Made by a program: the position numbers and the translations under genes. 61,870 bases of DNA, taken from positions 1-61,870 of the forward strand of contig JAUYAR010000178.1 in the NCBI GenBank assembly GCA_030693415.1. The letters are read 5' to 3'. The stretch is from Candidatus Cloacimonadaceae bacterium. GTDB lineage: Bacteria > Cloacimonadota > Cloacimonadia > Cloacimonadales > Cloacimonadaceae. Positions 1-8,043 of the stretch are shown one piece after another; positions within the stretch are counted from its first letter, which is position 1; each line of letters begins with the position of its first letter. The notes beneath the pieces were generated by a model. It was not told the origin of the DNA. It was given only the letters and a program-made list of their open reading frames with translations, and searched no databases.

Positions 1-59
1 ATTTCTCAGCCTTAGAAGCTCCTCCTTCTCTTTTGGTGTCAAATGAATCCGAATCATAT
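1..59 (-). CDS. Putative transposase, N-terminal fragment (runs off the window)
   Basis: Only the first 19 codons are in the window, reading leftward from an ATG at 59-57. The peptide is MIRIHLTPKEKEELLRLRN, basic and helix-rich, like the start of the helix-turn-helix region of IS630/Tc1-type transposases. A near-perfect Shine-Dalgarno (AAGGAGGT) lies six bases before the ATG, and a TTGACA hexamer (minus strand of 103-108) could be a -35 box. A transposase tail lies at the opposite edge of the window, so the contig may be bounded by copies of one IS. The family call rests on a very short peptide and is tentative. Confidence 0.4.
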
Positions 60-593
60 GTACCTCCTTGATACGAAGCCACTTTACCAACAGAGATAGT
101 ATTGTCAAGTTATATTATAGATATTTATGCGGTTTTGCTTAACATTGTTTTTTTGTCAAGAAGCAATCAGTCAAGACCTAAAAATTCCGGTTCTTTCCCC
201 TTAGCATTACGGAGTCAATACGGACTTAGTCCGTAATGAGTCCGTATTGATTCCGTAATGCAAAGGGGGAAGGATGTAGCTGCGGGAATGGGGAGCGGGA
301 CGCAAATTATGCGTAATTTATTGCTATGTTATGTGATTGGACATTTTAGCGTTTGAAGAGGGGTCAAGCCCAAGCTGATGGGCAATGTGCGAGAGTTTTG
401 CGGATCGACCAGGAATGCCGGGTTTGATGAAGGCTTATTTTCCCGCTGCGTCTTCTTCGTCCATGAGATGGAAAGCGAGTCCGCAGGATATCTGTTGTAC
501 CATGGCTGCTCTTGAAGTTCAAATTGCCGCTCTGGATGGGTTTCCAGTGCGGTTTTTAAGCAACTGAGCCGGTATATTTATCTACAAAAATAA
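60..593. other. Gene-free stretch with palindromic repeat copy 1
   Basis: No convincing gene on either strand. It contains the upstream region of the putative transposase, the first copy of a nested palindromic repeat (195-272) and unremarkable sequence after that. A weak minus-strand reading between about 503 and 310 is interrupted by a stop and could be a gene remnant, but I cannot identify it. Confidence 0.6.
195..272. repeat. Nested palindromic repeat, copy 1 of 3
   Basis: The core at 204-261 begins GCATTACGGAGTCAATACGG and ends TATTGATTCCGTAATGC. The two halves are inverted copies about 23 bp long, with a smaller palindrome (CGGACTTAGTCCG) in the left-centre. Flanking TCCCC and GGGGGA extend the symmetry. 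Copies 2 and 3 are near 10138 and 21815. Intergenic, with no ORF inside. Confidence 0.85.
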
Positions 594-1868
594 TCAGATC
601 CAGGTAGTGTTGTTGTAGCGGCGTTTGGGATTGGTGTGGCGGCTGATATGTTTGCCGCTTGGCGGGGCAGTCTTGCCGTCGGAAAAGACTTCTTTCCCTC
701 TGAGCCAGACGGAATCTATCGAGCCGGTGAGCTCGTGTTTGCTGCCGTCCGGAGCCTTGAAAGTAGTGTTGACCTCGGGATCATAGATCATAAAATCGGC
801 ATCGGAGCCCACTTCGATCGCGCCCTTGACGGGATAAAGTCCGAGGCGTTTGGCGGCGTTTTCACTGGTCATTTTGATGCAGGTGGCAAGAGGGACTTTG
901 CGGTTTTTCCAAAGCTCGGAGAGCACCCATAGATAGGAATGTCGCATCAGGCTGTGATGCGTTCCCAGAAAAGCTTCCGTGGTTTCGGGAGCAGCGGCTG
1001 CCGCGGACACGCTGTTTGATAGCATATAGATCTTGTTTGTGCGGAAGAGCTCAAAGAGCAGCTCCTGGTGTTCTTCGAGATCCGCGCTGAGACCGCTGCC
1101 GGGATCGATGCCGCCAAAGACTTTCATCAGGTCGCCGATGCACATGGCAAAAGAGATATCCGAGCGTTTGGAGATGGTGTTGATAAATTCGATGCTTGGA
1201 TAGGACGCCACGCGAGGAATGTGGATGGGGTTTTCCTGCATACGGCGGAGGATCTTTTTGACTCCGTCCAGTTGCGAAGCAAAATCAAAGCTGCCGTGGT
1301 TTTCATAGTCAAAACCCTGAAAGGCAAAGGCGGTGTCGCTTTCGTAGATATCCATAAAGAGATCCATGATCTCCGTAAAGCTGATATCCGGGATGGCGGG
1401 ATTGGGTGACGGAGTGAGCAGCGCGATGCCGACCACGCCTTTTGCCCAAAGCTCCTGAGCGGTCTCCGCGTGATATGGATAATCGCCGATATCGACGTTT
1501 CCCCAAAGCGCCATATCCACATGGGAAGTGCCATTGAGCCGCTGGATGGTGCGCTCCAGATCGTGGAAGTCAAATATGGGAGCGGGACTGAAATAGCTGA
1601 GTTCGCAAAGCGTCGTCCAGCCTCCGGCGAGGGCTGATTTGCTCACTTTGGCGATGCTTTTAGCCGGCTCACCGTCGTGGATGATATGGCTGTGAGCGTC
1701 GATCCCGCCTGGGAGGAGTATCTTTCCCTTCAGATCGATGATTTCGGGGGATTCCTCGGTGGCAATATCGTCTGCGGAAATCTTGACGATGGTCTCGTCA
1801 AAGAGCAGATTCACCCTTTTCAGAGCTGCTGAGGCAGTGGGAAGCGAAGCGTTGATAAATAATTTCAT
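594..1868 (-). CDS. Amidohydrolase-superfamily protein (dihydroorotase/hydantoinase-like), degenerate active site
   Basis: A 424-residue protein with the typical composite N- and C-terminal beta-sandwich halves: an early LPGGIDAHSH metal motif (Asp57, His59, His61) and a late GSDADFMIYDP segment followed by a GS(I)DSVWLRGK ending, as in dihydroorotases, allantoinases and hydantoinases. The later metal ligands expected of the family are not evident. Where DHOases carry a (S/T)DHAPH-type motif this protein has GTHHSLMRHS with no Asp, and the carboxylated-lysine site is not apparent. It is the last gene of the mla-fabI operon, 9 bp after fabI. It may be a non-catalytic or re-purposed member; substrate unknown. 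Confidence 0.75.
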   Translation of the reverse strand: MKLFINASLPTASAALKRVNLLFDETIVKISADDIATEESPEIIDLKGKILLPGGIDAHSHIIHDGEPAKSIAKVSKSALAGGWTTLCELSYFSPAPIFDFHDLERTIQRLNGTSHVDMALWGNVDIGDYPYHAETAQELWAKGVVGIALLTPSPNPAIPDISFTEIMDLFMDIYESDTAFAFQGFDYENHGSFDFASQLDGVKKILRRMQENPIHIPRVASYPSIEFINTISKRSDISFAMCIGDLMKVFGGIDPGSGLSADLEEHQELLFELFRTNKIYMLSNSVSAAAAAPETTEAFLGTHHSLMRHSYLWVLSELWKNRKVPLATCIKMTSENAAKRLGLYPVKGAIEVGSDADFMIYDPEVNTTFKAPDGSKHELTGSIDSVWLRGKEVFSDGKTAPPSGKHISRHTNPKRRYNNTTWI

Positions 1869-1877
1869 TCTACCCCG

Positions 1878-2642
1878 TCAATATGCCATGATGTTGATGC
1901 CGGCATCCACATAGAGCGTCTCGCCGGTGACGCCCGAAGAAAGATCGGAGAGCAGGTAAAGGGCGGATTTTGCCACTTCCTCCTGCGTGATATTTCGCGA
2001 AAGCGGAGAGATTTTTTCGACCCGTTTTTGCATCTGGCTGATCCCGCTGATGGCTGCTGAAGAGAGCGTTCGCAGCGGACCGGCAGAGATGGCGTTGACG
2101 CGCACTCCCTTTCCGCCCAAGCTGTAGGCAAGATAGCGGACGCTGGCTTCCAACGCGGCTTTTGCCACTCCCATCACCCCATAGTTTGGCACCACTTTCT
2201 GGGAGCCGTAATAACTGAGCGTGATCGCAGAAGAGCCTTCATGCAAAAGGGGTTCGGCTTCGCGCATCAGCGCCACAAGAGAATAGACGCTGATGTCCAT
2301 CGCGGTGCTGAATCCATAACGTGAGGTGAGATGGAAAGCTTTGTTGAGCTCTGCCGTGGGGGCATAAGCGATGGAATGAACGATGAAATCGATGTTGTCC
2401 CACACGCTGCGCACCTGGGCAATCAGCTTTTGGATGTCATAATCTTTGGAGACGTCACATTCAAGGCAGAGCTTGGCATTCAGCTCTTCGGCGATGGGCA
2501 CGACGCGCTTTGCCAATACCGGACCGGCATAACCGAGGATCAATTCGCAGCCCCTTTCAGCAAGGGCTTTGGCGATGCCGTAGGCGATGGAATGGCTGTT
2601 CGCGATACCCAGGATCAGGGCTTTCTTTCCTTTCAGGTTCAT
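1878..2642 (-). CDS. fabI: Enoyl-[acyl-carrier-protein] reductase (NADH), FabI
   Basis: Catalyses the last reduction of each fatty-acid elongation cycle (trans-2-enoyl-ACP to acyl-ACP). The 254-residue length is typical. Visible family features are the cofactor-binding start GKKALILGIANSHSIAYGIA, the catalytic Tyr-x6-Lys in PNYGVMGVAKAALEASVRY, and the C-terminal GETLYVDAGINIMAY. The start ATG overlaps the stop of the upstream lipoprotein gene by 4 bp, so the two are translationally coupled. Placement in an operon with MCE/Mla lipid-transport genes ties fatty-acid synthesis to envelope lipid handling, though this coupling is an inference from gene order. Confidence 0.93.
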   Translation of the reverse strand: MNLKGKKALILGIANSHSIAYGIAKALAERGCELILGYAGPVLAKRVVPIAEELNAKLCLECDVSKDYDIQKLIAQVRSVWDNIDFIVHSIAYAPTAELNKAFHLTSRYGFSTAMDISVYSLVALMREAEPLLHEGSSAITLSYYGSQKVVPNYGVMGVAKAALEASVRYLAYSLGGKGVRVNAISAGPLRTLSSAAISGISQMQKRVEKISPLSRNITQEEVAKSALYLLSDLSSGVTGETLYVDAGINIMAY

Positions 2643-3508
2643 TGCTTGTCTCCTTTTTCGATCAATTTCAGATCGGCTTCGACGATCATTAGCATCGCGG
2701 GATCGCCAAACGCAGTGAATATGCGCCGCGCTTTCATCAAGAGAGAAATCGCATCAGCGGAACGATTTTGCGCGAAAGCTATCTTTGCCGCCAACCAATG
2801 CGCATAGCCCAGGGACTGAAAATCTTCATAAAGATAATCCAGCTCGAGGCTCTTGGCGATGTGTTTGCCGGCGGTGGCAAAAGCTTTTATCGAGTAATGA
2901 TAATATGCCAGCGCGTAATGAGCACGTGCGGTGTCGTGCGCGAGGATGGGGTTGCTCTTTGCCAGCCGGCGTCCGGTTTTCTTTGCAAGTTTAGCCAGCT
3001 CTCGGGCGTCATTGGGGTTGGCTTTGCGCAGCCGTGCATCTGCCTGTAAGCGGTAGCTGAGCGTCTGCAAACGCGCTGATGGGGCTAAAGCTTTGTCGTC
3101 CTTTGCCAAAGCCGCGATTCCGGCATAGTCTGCCTGTTTCATCAAAACGTGCAAATCAAGCAAAGTAAAGATGTAGCGCTGTTTCGGATCGATCTTTTCG
3201 ATGATCCAGATCATGCTTTGACGGATGGAATCATATTCGGCAATGTTGCCCGCGTCAAAATTGATCCTGGCAATGCCGGAAAGAGCGAACATTTCACCTT
3301 CGATACCGGCAAAACCGCGAAAATGATTGAGCGCCAGTCGGTAATTGCTCAGCGCGATCTCCTTCCTGCCGGAAAGCTCCTGTTGATTGGCAATGAGCCA
3401 GATATTATCGGCATTGCTTTTTGCCTGTGGCTGAGGGGGCTTGCGTAAGCTGGAACAAGCCGCAAGGGCAAAGATGATCAGGATGCAGCAAACAAGCTTA
3501 ATTCTCAT
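2639..3508 (-). CDS. Lipoprotein with TPR-like helical repeats
   Basis: A 289-residue protein starting MRIKLVCCILIIFALAACSS: a signal peptide with a lipobox ending at Cys18, so it is predicted to be lipidated and anchored in an envelope membrane. The rest is Ala- and Leu-rich, with repeated helix-hairpin patterns that resemble tetratricopeptide repeats (for example around ALSNYRLALNHF and SADAISLLMKARRIF). It overlaps mlaD upstream by 11 bp and fabI downstream by 4 bp. Specific function unknown; in this operon it is a candidate accessory or outer-membrane-side partner of the MCE transporter. Confidence 0.7.
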   Translation of the reverse strand: MRIKLVCCILIIFALAACSSLRKPPQPQAKSNADNIWLIANQQELSGRKEIALSNYRLALNHFRGFAGIEGEMFALSGIARINFDAGNIAEYDSIRQSMIWIIEKIDPKQRYIFTLLDLHVLMKQADYAGIAALAKDDKALAPSARLQTLSYRLQADARLRKANPNDARELAKLAKKTGRRLAKSNPILAHDTARAHYALAYYHYSIKAFATAGKHIAKSLELDYLYEDFQSLGYAHWLAAKIAFAQNRSADAISLLMKARRIFTAFGDPAMLMIVEADLKLIEKGDKQ

Positions 3509-4586
3509 CCGGCATCTCGCTGATTCTGCCTGCGGGAGAAGCCGGCAACGGTGAAGAAGGAGTGATCCCGGATCGCAGCAGGGGGTTGTTGTTCAGCGCT
3601 TCCAGGGTCTTTTTGGCGTTATTTAATGTTTCATTGAGGTTATAGAGCAGGGCGTTCATTTCCGGAGTAGAGCTTTGTATGTGTTGCAAGATGCCCAAGG
3701 TGGCGTCCAGATTGCGGCTCAGATTGGTGATCGTGCTGCCGAGCGGGGTGAAAAGCTTGTCTCCGCTGGGATCGAGCATCCGGATGAGCAGGCTGTCCGG
3801 TTTTTCATAGTTCGGCAGCATCCGGTTGACGGTGATCAGCATCTCATCGACGCGAACCATCTGCTGATCAACGGAAGCGCTGATATCGGCAAGGTTATTT
3901 AGCAAACGGAAGACGGTGCCGGCTTCGGGATTTTTGTCCCGGTTCAGATTCGCGGCAAAGAGGTTCATTTGATTCATGATCGTTTCCAAGTGCGTCATCA
4001 GGGCTTCGGTTTTTTCGCTGGCATCGGCGATGTTGTTGATCGTTCGCATCAACGCGCCTTTGTCCGCGTTGCCGTCTTTGTTCAGCTCGGAGCTGAGTTG
4101 GGCGACGTTTTCAAGGATTTCCGTGATCGTGTCTCCCCTGGTGGGAGCGATGCGTCTGAGCATGGCTTTCCCTTCGGCAAAATCAGTGGACAGGATGATG
4201 CTCTCAGCCGGTAGAGGCTCGTTGGAAAGCGCGTTTGAGATATATTCGAGGGAGGTTTTGTTCGTGATCGGATTGGTGGACCTCAGGATCACGGAATCCT
4301 TCACCATCAACTTGTGGTATTTTTTCAAGACGCTCAGTTCCAGGCGGATGGTGCCATTGTCCGTCAAATAGTATGATTTAAGACGTCCAATCTCAAATCC
4401 TTTGAAGAGCAGGGGTGTTTGCGTAGAGATACCGGTGGCGTTTTCGAGAGTCGAATAATAGATATATTTCCTCTCAAACAGATTTTGCCGCAAGGCGATA
4501 AACACCGCGGCGGTGATCAACAGAACAAGTGGAAGTGCGACGAACACATACACTATCTGTTTGGTGTGTTTAATCTTATACTTCAT
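3498..4586 (-). CDS. mlaD: MCE/MlaD-family lipid-transport substrate-binding protein
   Basis: A 362-residue protein with a single N-terminal membrane anchor (about residues 10-32) followed by an MCE domain. The pattern STLENATGISTQTPLLFKGFEIGRL is the conserved MCE core (G-x-x-x-T-P-hhh-G-h-x-hG). The C-terminal two thirds is a long helical region with repeated Asn/Leu heptads, as expected for the helical barrel of periplasmic MCE proteins, ending in a Ser/Pro-rich tail. MlaD-type proteins form hexamers that bind phospholipid on the periplasmic face of the MlaE permease. It lies in the order permease, ATPase, MCE protein, lipoprotein. Confidence 0.85.
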   Translation of the reverse strand: MKYKIKHTKQIVYVFVALPLVLLITAAVFIALRQNLFERKYIYYSTLENATGISTQTPLLFKGFEIGRLKSYYLTDNGTIRLELSVLKKYHKLMVKDSVILRSTNPITNKTSLEYISNALSNEPLPAESIILSTDFAEGKAMLRRIAPTRGDTITEILENVAQLSSELNKDGNADKGALMRTINNIADASEKTEALMTHLETIMNQMNLFAANLNRDKNPEAGTVFRLLNNLADISASVDQQMVRVDEMLITVNRMLPNYEKPDSLLIRMLDPSGDKLFTPLGSTITNLSRNLDATLGILQHIQSSTPEMNALLYNLNETLNNAKKTLEALNNNPLLRSGITPSSPLPASPAGRISEMPDEN

Positions 4587-4637
4587 CTATCAGTTTTCTC
4601 CAAACTGAGGGGATGATTTTATAGAGTTCAAAATTTG

Positions 4638-5300
4638 TCAAGCTTTTGCTGTGGGGTCGGGAGAAATGGCTTTACAGAAATCGCTCAGATCGATCACTTC
4701 TTTGGCAAAACCGCTGGTAAAATCGTCGTCCGCGCTGGCGATCAGCATCACCATATTTTCCTTCATTTGCGTCAACCCTCGCAGCATCGTGGCGCGCTCG
4801 CTCTTGTTTAGCAAATAATAGGGATCGTCGATCATCAGGATCTGCGGCTTTAACAGTATGGTGCGCACGTAGCTGAGCATCTTCAGCGGTGCCGGACGAT
4901 GCAGCGAAGGGCGCGAACCCAGATCCAGTTTCAGCGAAAAAAGCTCCATCAGGCTCTTCACTTCCCGGTCAAAAACGCTGCTATCCTGATTCGGATTGAA
5001 CCACCGGTAGGGGAGCAAGAGATTTTCCCGCAGGCTGAGATTGGAAAGCATGATCCCCTCGTTGAATACATGGCCAAAGACCTGAGGGATGGCGCGTCCG
5101 GCAAAGTAATCGTCAAAAGCGATCCCGCCGATCCGCAGCGCTCCATCCAATATCGGTTCCAAGCCCACTAACACGCTCAAAATCAAACGTGAAAGATCCT
5201 CGCAGGGATCGAAGAGCACCGTGGTTTTCTTCAACTCAAACTTCAGCGAGAAGTCTCTCATCCCGCTTTCGGTGGAAACATGATCAAATTCTATCTGCAT
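4638..5300 (-). CDS. ABC-ATPase-like subunit of an Mla-type transporter, nucleotide-binding motifs degenerate
   Basis: By position between mlaE and mlaD, and by overall layout, this 220-residue protein corresponds to MlaF. The usual motifs are all altered. The Walker A region reads LFDPCEDLSRLIL with no G-x4-GK(S/T). The signature region before the Walker B reads RPAPLKMLSYVRTILLKPQ with no LSGGQ. Walker B is ILMIDDP with Asp in place of the catalytic Glu. The H-loop region reads LIASADDD without the His. It may therefore be a structural pseudo-ATPase, or energisation may come from an ATPase encoded elsewhere. The ORF is intact, and its start lies 3 bp after the mlaE stop. Confidence 0.7.
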   Translation of the reverse strand: MQIEFDHVSTESGMRDFSLKFELKKTTVLFDPCEDLSRLILSVLVGLEPILDGALRIGGIAFDDYFAGRAIPQVFGHVFNEGIMLSNLSLRENLLLPYRWFNPNQDSSVFDREVKSLMELFSLKLDLGSRPSLHRPAPLKMLSYVRTILLKPQILMIDDPYYLLNKSERATMLRGLTQMKENMVMLIASADDDFTSGFAKEVIDLSDFCKAISPDPTAKA

Positions 5301-5303
5301 CGC

Positions 5304-6068
5304 TTATCCAAACTGCCAGAACAGCCAGGTGATGATGATGTCCGACACCACGATCAGAAAGATGGAATTGACCACCGTGCGGATCGTTCTTTGCGGCACC
5401 TCGGTGGAGGCGTGATGAACGCTGAGCCCCTGATAGCAAGCCGTGATGGAGATGATGAGCCCAAAAACAAAGGGCTTGAGCAGGCTGATGAAGATATTGG
5501 AAAACTTCAACACCCCAAGAAACTCTCCCATAAAAAACCCAAAATTGATCGGATTGAAGAGCCGGGTGAAAAGCCAGCCCCCAAGCACCGCGATGATGTT
5601 GAAATAGATGGTCAGCACGACCATTGCCGCCACCACGCCGATGATGCGCGAAACCACAAGATAGGAGATCGGCGAGATGGAAAATGACCTCAAAAGCGCG
5701 ATTTCACGCCGCACGACCATGTTTCCCAATTCCGTCGAGATCGCCGTTCCGCTTCTGGCGATCACCACCAAGGCAGTGAAGATTCCGCTGAGCTCGTTGA
5801 TCACCACCGTCACCAGGATGTTGTGCACCCAAATGCCCTGACCGAAGGTGCTGAGCAGGTTATAGCCCTGCAGGATGATCAACCCGCCGATCGCCAGAGC
5901 CGTGAATCCGATCAGAGGAAGCGCTTCGTATCCGGTGAACAGAATCTGCCGGAGAATCACGTTTCGGTTCACATGTTGGTTGCCGCGGATGCGCAAGCTC
6001 TGGAGGATGATTTCAATCAGGAAAGAAAAAAAGTCCAAAACGGACTTCTTTTCTGTAGATGAGCTCAT
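5304..6068 (-). CDS. mlaE: MlaE-family ABC transporter permease
   Basis: A 254-residue integral membrane protein with about five or six hydrophobic segments and the conserved MlaE pattern RSGTAISTELGNMVVRREIALLRSFSISPISYLVVSRI, which contains the family's glutamate-rich cytoplasmic loop. MlaE permeases form the inner-membrane core of complexes that move phospholipids between inner and outer membranes. It is the first gene of the operon: the ATPase-like gene, mlaD, a lipoprotein, fabI and an amidohydrolase-like gene follow with small gaps or overlaps. Start chosen at MSSSTEKK, the longest frame. Confidence 0.9.
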   Translation of the reverse strand: MSSSTEKKSVLDFFSFLIEIILQSLRIRGNQHVNRNVILRQILFTGYEALPLIGFTALAIGGLIILQGYNLLSTFGQGIWVHNILVTVVINELSGIFTALVVIARSGTAISTELGNMVVRREIALLRSFSISPISYLVVSRIIGVVAAMVVLTIYFNIIAVLGGWLFTRLFNPINFGFFMGEFLGVLKFSNIFISLLKPFVFGLIISITACYQGLSVHHASTEVPQRTIRTVVNSIFLIVVSDIIITWLFWQFG

Positions 6069-6084
6069 AACTAATGATATTGGG

Positions 6085-6441
6085 TTATCTTAAAATCAAA
6101 GTCTTCTTGGTCGAAGTATATCTGCTCGAATAGTTGACCACTACGTAGTATTTTCCCGCGGGTGTGTAATTGCCGTTGTCACCGGAACGATCCCAATATA
6201 AGACAGTGCTTTCTCCGCCGGGACCCCAATAAAGAGTTTTGATGACTACGCCGGTATCGGTTTCGATGTTCACGCCGATATTGGTATTATGAGTCATGCG
6301 CACGTCGATTGTCGTAAACTTATCCATCGGATTGGGATTGATCTCGATAACAGCTTGGATCGAGGTCAACTGCGCGGACAAAATCCCCGCGACAAGTAGC
6401 AGAACGCCGATTATGAGTAAGCCAATTTTCGTTTTTTTCAT
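6085..6441 (-). CDS. Small secreted protein with a FlgD-like Ig fold
   Basis: The true start is the ATG at 6441-6439 (MKKTKIGLLIIGVLLLVAG), preceded by GAGGAG seven bases upstream. An upstream extension of the frame would only read antisense through the end of the kinase gene. The 118-residue product has a signal peptide, then a segment resembling the FlgD Ig-like/T9SS tail: TGVVIKTLYWGPGG, YWDRSGDNGNYTPAGKYYVVV and a closing KKTLILR. It looks like an isolated C-terminal-type beta-sandwich domain without a cargo protein. Role unknown. Confidence 0.65.
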   Translation of the reverse strand: MKKTKIGLLIIGVLLLVAGILSAQLTSIQAVIEINPNPMDKFTTIDVRMTHNTNIGVNIETDTGVVIKTLYWGPGGESTVLYWDRSGDNGNYTPAGKYYVVVNYSSRYTSTKKTLILR

Positions 6442-6484
6442 TTTAATACTCCTCAAAAAGTAGTGTAATATACTAAAGCAAGAT

Positions 6485-7426
6485 TCATTCCGAATTACCG
6501 GAAGAAGATTGCTCCGCCAGAGCGATGGCGCCCAAAACCCCGGCACGGTTGCCATGTGCCGCCTTTCCCAATGCGCAGTTGTGGATATTAAGCTGCGGCA
6601 GAAAGGTTTCGACGGTTTCCTTGAGCATTCCGAAATCATACAAAGCCGCGTCCATTGCCCCGCCTCCGAAGATCAGGACATCCGGATCGAGCACGATGAT
6701 CAGGTTTGCCGCCGCCCGCGCTAAATAGTTCATACCTTCGCTGACGAGTTTGTCGATCACGGGGAAATCGGCTTTGTGGGCGATGATCTTTCTCAGTCCC
6801 CAGGGTTTTTGATCTTTCAGCTCCGGTTTTTCAGTGGTCAAACATCGCCAGATGCGGCGTTGCAAACCATCCACGGAAGAATATGCCTCCAGACATCCGC
6901 ATCTTCCACAGTTGCAAACCGCTCCGTCTATCGCCATGATGATGTGCCCCAATTCCATCGCGAAACCATGGCTGCCGTGGTAGATTTCACCTTCTTGAAC
7001 GTAGCCGCAACCGATTCCGCTGCCGATGGTGATGCCCACTACCTTTTTGCCGGGATGACGATGAAATGCCTCGCCAAGACACATGAGATTGGCGTCGTTG
7101 TCAACAAACACGGATAGCTTGAGCTCAGGAGGGATGAGTTCCCGCGGATCGCGATTGACCCAGAAAGGCAGATTGGGATTGACTCCCACGATTGTTTCGC
7201 TTTCCCGGTCGATGGTGCCGGGAGTTCCGATGCCGATGGCGCTGATCTTGTCCAGACCCCATTTTTGGTTCACATCTTCAAGAATGGAGCGGAAAACCTG
7301 ATGCAGGCAGGAAAGAGAGCGCTCGGCGATGCTGAAACTGCCAAAATGCAGTAAACCCAGTTGACAGTTGCCAATTCCGTATTTGACGCTCGAAGCGCCG
7401 ATGTCAAAGCCTAAGTAATTCTTCAA
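6485..7426 (-). CDS. ROK-family sugar kinase (glucokinase-like)
   Basis: A 313-residue ROK protein: the phosphate-binding start YLGFDIGASSVKYG, VDNDANLMCLGEAF, the HIIMAIDGAVCNCGRCGCLE zinc-binding signature (Cys-rich CNCGRCGC) and the adenosine-loop segment IFGGGAMDA. These proteins phosphorylate glucose, N-acetylglucosamine or related hexoses. Without an HTH domain it is an enzyme rather than a repressor. The best start is TTG at 7426-7424 (LKNYLGFDIG), since no ATG is in frame before the family core and the upstream frame runs through tRNA-His. It begins 21 bp after that tRNA and is probably co-transcribed with it. Confidence 0.85.
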   Translation of the reverse strand: MKNYLGFDIGASSVKYGIGNCQLGLLHFGSFSIAERSLSCLHQVFRSILEDVNQKWGLDKISAIGIGTPGTIDRESETIVGVNPNLPFWVNRDPRELIPPELKLSVFVDNDANLMCLGEAFHRHPGKKVVGITIGSGIGCGYVQEGEIYHGSHGFAMELGHIIMAIDGAVCNCGRCGCLEAYSSVDGLQRRIWRCLTTEKPELKDQKPWGLRKIIAHKADFPVIDKLVSEGMNYLARAAANLIIVLDPDVLIFGGGAMDAALYDFGMLKETVETFLPQLNIHNCALGKAAHGNRAGVLGAIALAEQSSSGNSE

Positions 7427-7447
7427 TTTTTTGCTCTTTTCATAACG

Positions 7448-7523
7448 TGGGGTGGGTGATGGGAGTCGAACCCACAACGCCCGGAACCACAATCCGGTGC
7501 TCTGCCATTGAACTACACCCACC
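7448..7523 (-). tRNA. tRNA-His (GTG)
   Basis: Cloverleaf with acceptor GTGGGTG/CACCCAC, anticodon loop TTGTGGT (anticodon GTG), T-loop GTTCGACTC and encoded CCA. The gene also encodes the extra 5' G (G-1) opposite discriminator C73, the identity element for histidine tRNA. Confidence 0.95.
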
Positions 7524-7561
7524 ACGTGTCGGCATCTATTAGTTTAATATCTGTGAATGCA

Positions 7562-7638
7562 TGGCACGCCAGAAGGGATTCGAACCCCTGACCCGCAGCT
7601 TAGAAGGCTGCTGCTCTATCCTACTGAGCTACTGGCGC
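7562..7638 (-). tRNA. tRNA-Arg (TCT)
   Basis: Acceptor GCGCCAG/CTGGCGT, anticodon stem CAGCC with loop CTTCTAA (anticodon TCT, reads AGA/AGG), T-arm GGTTCGAATCC and encoded CCA. It lies between tRNA-Met and tRNA-His in a single minus-strand cluster. Confidence 0.95.
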
Positions 7639-7650
7639 ACAAAAAAAAAC

Positions 7651-7728
7651 TGGTAGCGGCGCAGGGATTTGAACCCCGGACCTGCGGATTATGATTCCGA
7701 CGCTCTAACCAGACTGAGCTACACCGCC
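7651..7728 (-). tRNA. tRNA-Met (CAT), probably elongator
   Basis: Acceptor GGCGGTG pairs with CGCCGCT; discriminator A and encoded CCA. The anticodon loop is ATCATAA (CAT). The anticodon stem lacks the three G-C pairs of an initiator. An elongator Met is most likely; a lysidine-modified Ile2 tRNA also has a CAT anticodon and cannot be excluded by eye. Confidence 0.88.
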
Positions 7729-7747
7729 ACAGTTTATTCTGTATCAA

Positions 7748-7770
7748 AGGAAACAGCCTCGCTGTTTCCT
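7748..7770. other. Perfect hairpin between tRNA-fMet and tRNA-Met
   Basis: AGGAAACAGC and GCTGTTTCCT form a perfect 10-bp stem around a 3-base loop. No strong T-tract follows on either strand, so it is more likely a processing signal or partial terminator inside the tRNA operon than a full terminator. Confidence 0.6.
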
Positions 7771-7781
7771 GGATTTAAAAG

Positions 7782-7857
<76 letters not shown>

Positions 7858-7871
7858 TCAAAGTGAGGACC

Positions 7872-7899
7872 ATTAAAATTTGGGCAGCTTTTCTGTCAA
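7872..7899 (-). promoter_or_regulatory. Sigma70-type promoter of the tRNA cluster
   Basis: On the minus strand TTGACA (7899-7894) and TTTAAT (7877-7872) are separated by 16 bp. The initiator tRNA starts 15 bp downstream of the -10 box. Geometry and near-consensus boxes support a strong constitutive promoter. Confidence 0.75.
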
Positions 7900-8043
7900 G
7901 CAAAAGATTGGAAAGCTTGGGTCTCGGTGGATAATAAAACTCCCTTTCGCATTTTCGCGCTTGACATGGCGGCAATTCCCCAAGATTGTCCACCTGCGAA
8001 AAGGACACGCATCATCGGCAAAATCAAAATAACAGGATAGAAT

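Noticed and set aside
310-503. Minus-strand open reading (MVQQISCGLAFHLMDEED and, after a stop, FIKPGIPGRSAKLSH)
   Set aside because: One stop interrupts it, no ribosome site or family signature is visible, and it may be chance. It is left as part of the gene-free stretch.
6442-6639. 66-residue upstream extension of the small FlgD-like protein
   Set aside because: It reads antisense through the kinase gene end, and the internal ATG at 6441 has a strong ribosome site and starts a signal peptide.
7427-7525. Upstream extension of the ROK kinase
   Set aside because: It would translate tRNA-His; the kinase core begins right after the TTG start.
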